64,000 nt of DNA, taken from the NCBI RefSeq assembly GCF_021130785.1, contig NC_060210.1:184604001-184668000 (forward strand). Reading direction: 5' to 3'. The translations under genes were made by a program, and so were the position numbers. Below are positions 62,831-64,000 of the stretch, piece after piece. The notes under the pieces are model-generated. The model was not told the origin of the DNA and did not search any database. It saw only the letters and a list, made by a program, of their open reading frames with translations. Position 1 is the first letter of the stretch. Every line of letters starts with the position of its first letter. This DNA is from Homalodisca vitripennis. Taxonomy: Eukaryota; Arthropoda; Insecta; Hemiptera; Cicadellidae.

Positions 62831-63692
62831 GTTATATAGGAATTGCAATCTAGACGTAGCCTGTTACGCTACACACGGTGTTACGTACACGTACGCCAAA
62901 TGAAAGTCATAACTTTCAATTAAAAATTATTTGAATGTATATTTCAGTATTCATAATTGGTAAATATTAATTTACTATTAGCCAGTAATACTCAAAATAA
63001 TTTAATAATAACAGTTGCAGTTTACTAGCAGATTTTTAATATATATTATTTACTAATAACCAGAGAAAAAGTGAGATTTCCTAAATTCAATAATCTGTCC
63101 AATAGTTAGTCCATAAACAAATATTTTTCAATGGTATTTATTTAAACAACAACCGAAAACACAGAAAAAGGTTACCTTAATTTAAAATATTACTGTTAAA
63201 ACGTTTATAATAATTTCTAGATAAGTTTTAAAATCGATTAAATAATAAAAACACATTATGGGTTTAATAATAAACAAAAATGCTGACAGACTTCTGTAAT
63301 AGTAAATAATTATCCTACACTACTTCTTTGTAGGAGTTAATTTTTGTATTACTAAAATGTGTTTTCTTATAAATTTATAAACATTCATAATTTTAGTTAC
63401 ATAGTACATCGTTGCAGTAGCAAATTTCATCTCAAATCATATTATTTTGTAGAATACGTTTAGTAATAATATGTTTTAGTGATAAAACAACTCCGTATAT
63501 GAAGCATGTAGGAATATGATAATTCTAATCCATCCCTTGAGTCGGTTCGCGTAGAATTTCCATTTGGGAGTGCAGAATAATGTAGTATAAATAAATATGT
63601 GCCTTTGACCAGACCTCTGAATTTGATTATTGCACGTCAAGATGAACCCTCTCCAGTGCCATGCAAATCCTAGCGCTTACGAGAAATACATT
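62831..63692. other. AT-rich stretch, nothing recognised
   Basis: No gene or repeat recognised on either strand. Confidence 0.45.
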
Positions 63693-64000
63693 AGTTATAC
63701 ACACACAAATAGCAGTGTCGCTAGTTATACACACACAAATAGCAGTGTCGCTAGTTATACACACACAAATAGCAGTGTCGCTAGTTATACGCACACAAAT
63801 AGCAGTGTCGCTAGTTATACACACACAAATAGCAGTGTCGCTAGTTATACACACACAAATAGTAGTGTCGCTAGTTATACACACACAAATAGCAGTGTCG
63901 CTAGTTATACACACACAAATAGCAGTGTCGCTAGTTATACACACACACACACAGCAGTTATACACACACAGCAGTGTCGCTAGTTATACACACACAAATA
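63693..64000 (+). repeat. Minisatellite, unit 30 bp, running off the right edge
   Basis: Nine or more units of AGTTATACACACACAAATAG followed by CAGTGTCGCT, with single-base variants at 63,791 (G) and about 63,863 (T), and a CA-expanded irregular unit near 63,933-63,975. The 30-bp period is a multiple of three, so both strands stay open (YTHTNSSVAS on plus, CVCITSDTAI on minus). That is a by-product and not evidence of a gene. Confidence 0.97.

Noticed and set aside
63627..63983. Two overlapping open frames of about 115 codons at the right edge
   Set aside because: Caused by the 30-bp minisatellite period; opposite strands are both open.

Overview
This window looks like AT-rich, gene-poor nuclear DNA from an arthropod, most likely an insect. 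The evidence is dense microsatellites, tRNA-derived repeats, broken DNA transposons (a TTAA-flanked element and a TA-flanked mariner-like one), and a broken Penelope-like retroelement with a GIY-YIG domain. A diffuse repeat family, recognisable by an AGAAATGAAGCT core, resembles repeats I associate with hemipteran genomes; I hold that lineage guess only weakly. I see no bacterial-type operons and no intact host protein-coding gene. Most open frames in the window come from simple repeats, tRNA-like repeats or chance.

The largest structure is an old direct segmental duplication. Copy A runs from the left edge to about 12.56 kb and copy B from about 44.8 to 55.17 kb. The two are collinear and moderately diverged, and each carries insertions the other lacks. 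Copy A gained a 1.2-kb (TG)n tract, a 2.67-kb Kolobok-like element in a TTAA target, and an unidentified block of about 0.6 kb. Copy B gained a rearranged Penelope-like fragment and a 975-bp mariner-like element. Two short blocks (7.2/47.9 kb and 10.1/50.8 kb) are much better conserved than their surroundings.

Between the copies, 13.67-14.91 kb holds a palindrome whose arms each carry two tRNA-like genes in about 0.26-kb units, with (TA)n at both outer ends. A second cluster of the same units, again with one inverted end, sits at 62.2-62.8 kb between 15-bp direct repeats. In each unit the tRNA-like gene lies inside an inverted repeat of about 17 bp and has strong Pol III boxes and a T5 stop. 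Its anticodon loop is unusual (GGC with C33). This is the most unusual structure in the window.

Other repeats are a tRNA-Ser-derived SINE (35.8 kb), a possible LINE endonuclease remnant (36.2-36.8 kb), a 109-bp tandem array (43.7-44.2 kb), a 118-bp satellite (57.1-58.3 kb) whose essentially unexpanded, inverted counterpart lies at 33.2-33.6 kb, and a 30-bp minisatellite running off the right edge. The stretches between these are AT-rich DNA in which I recognise nothing; they are listed as such.
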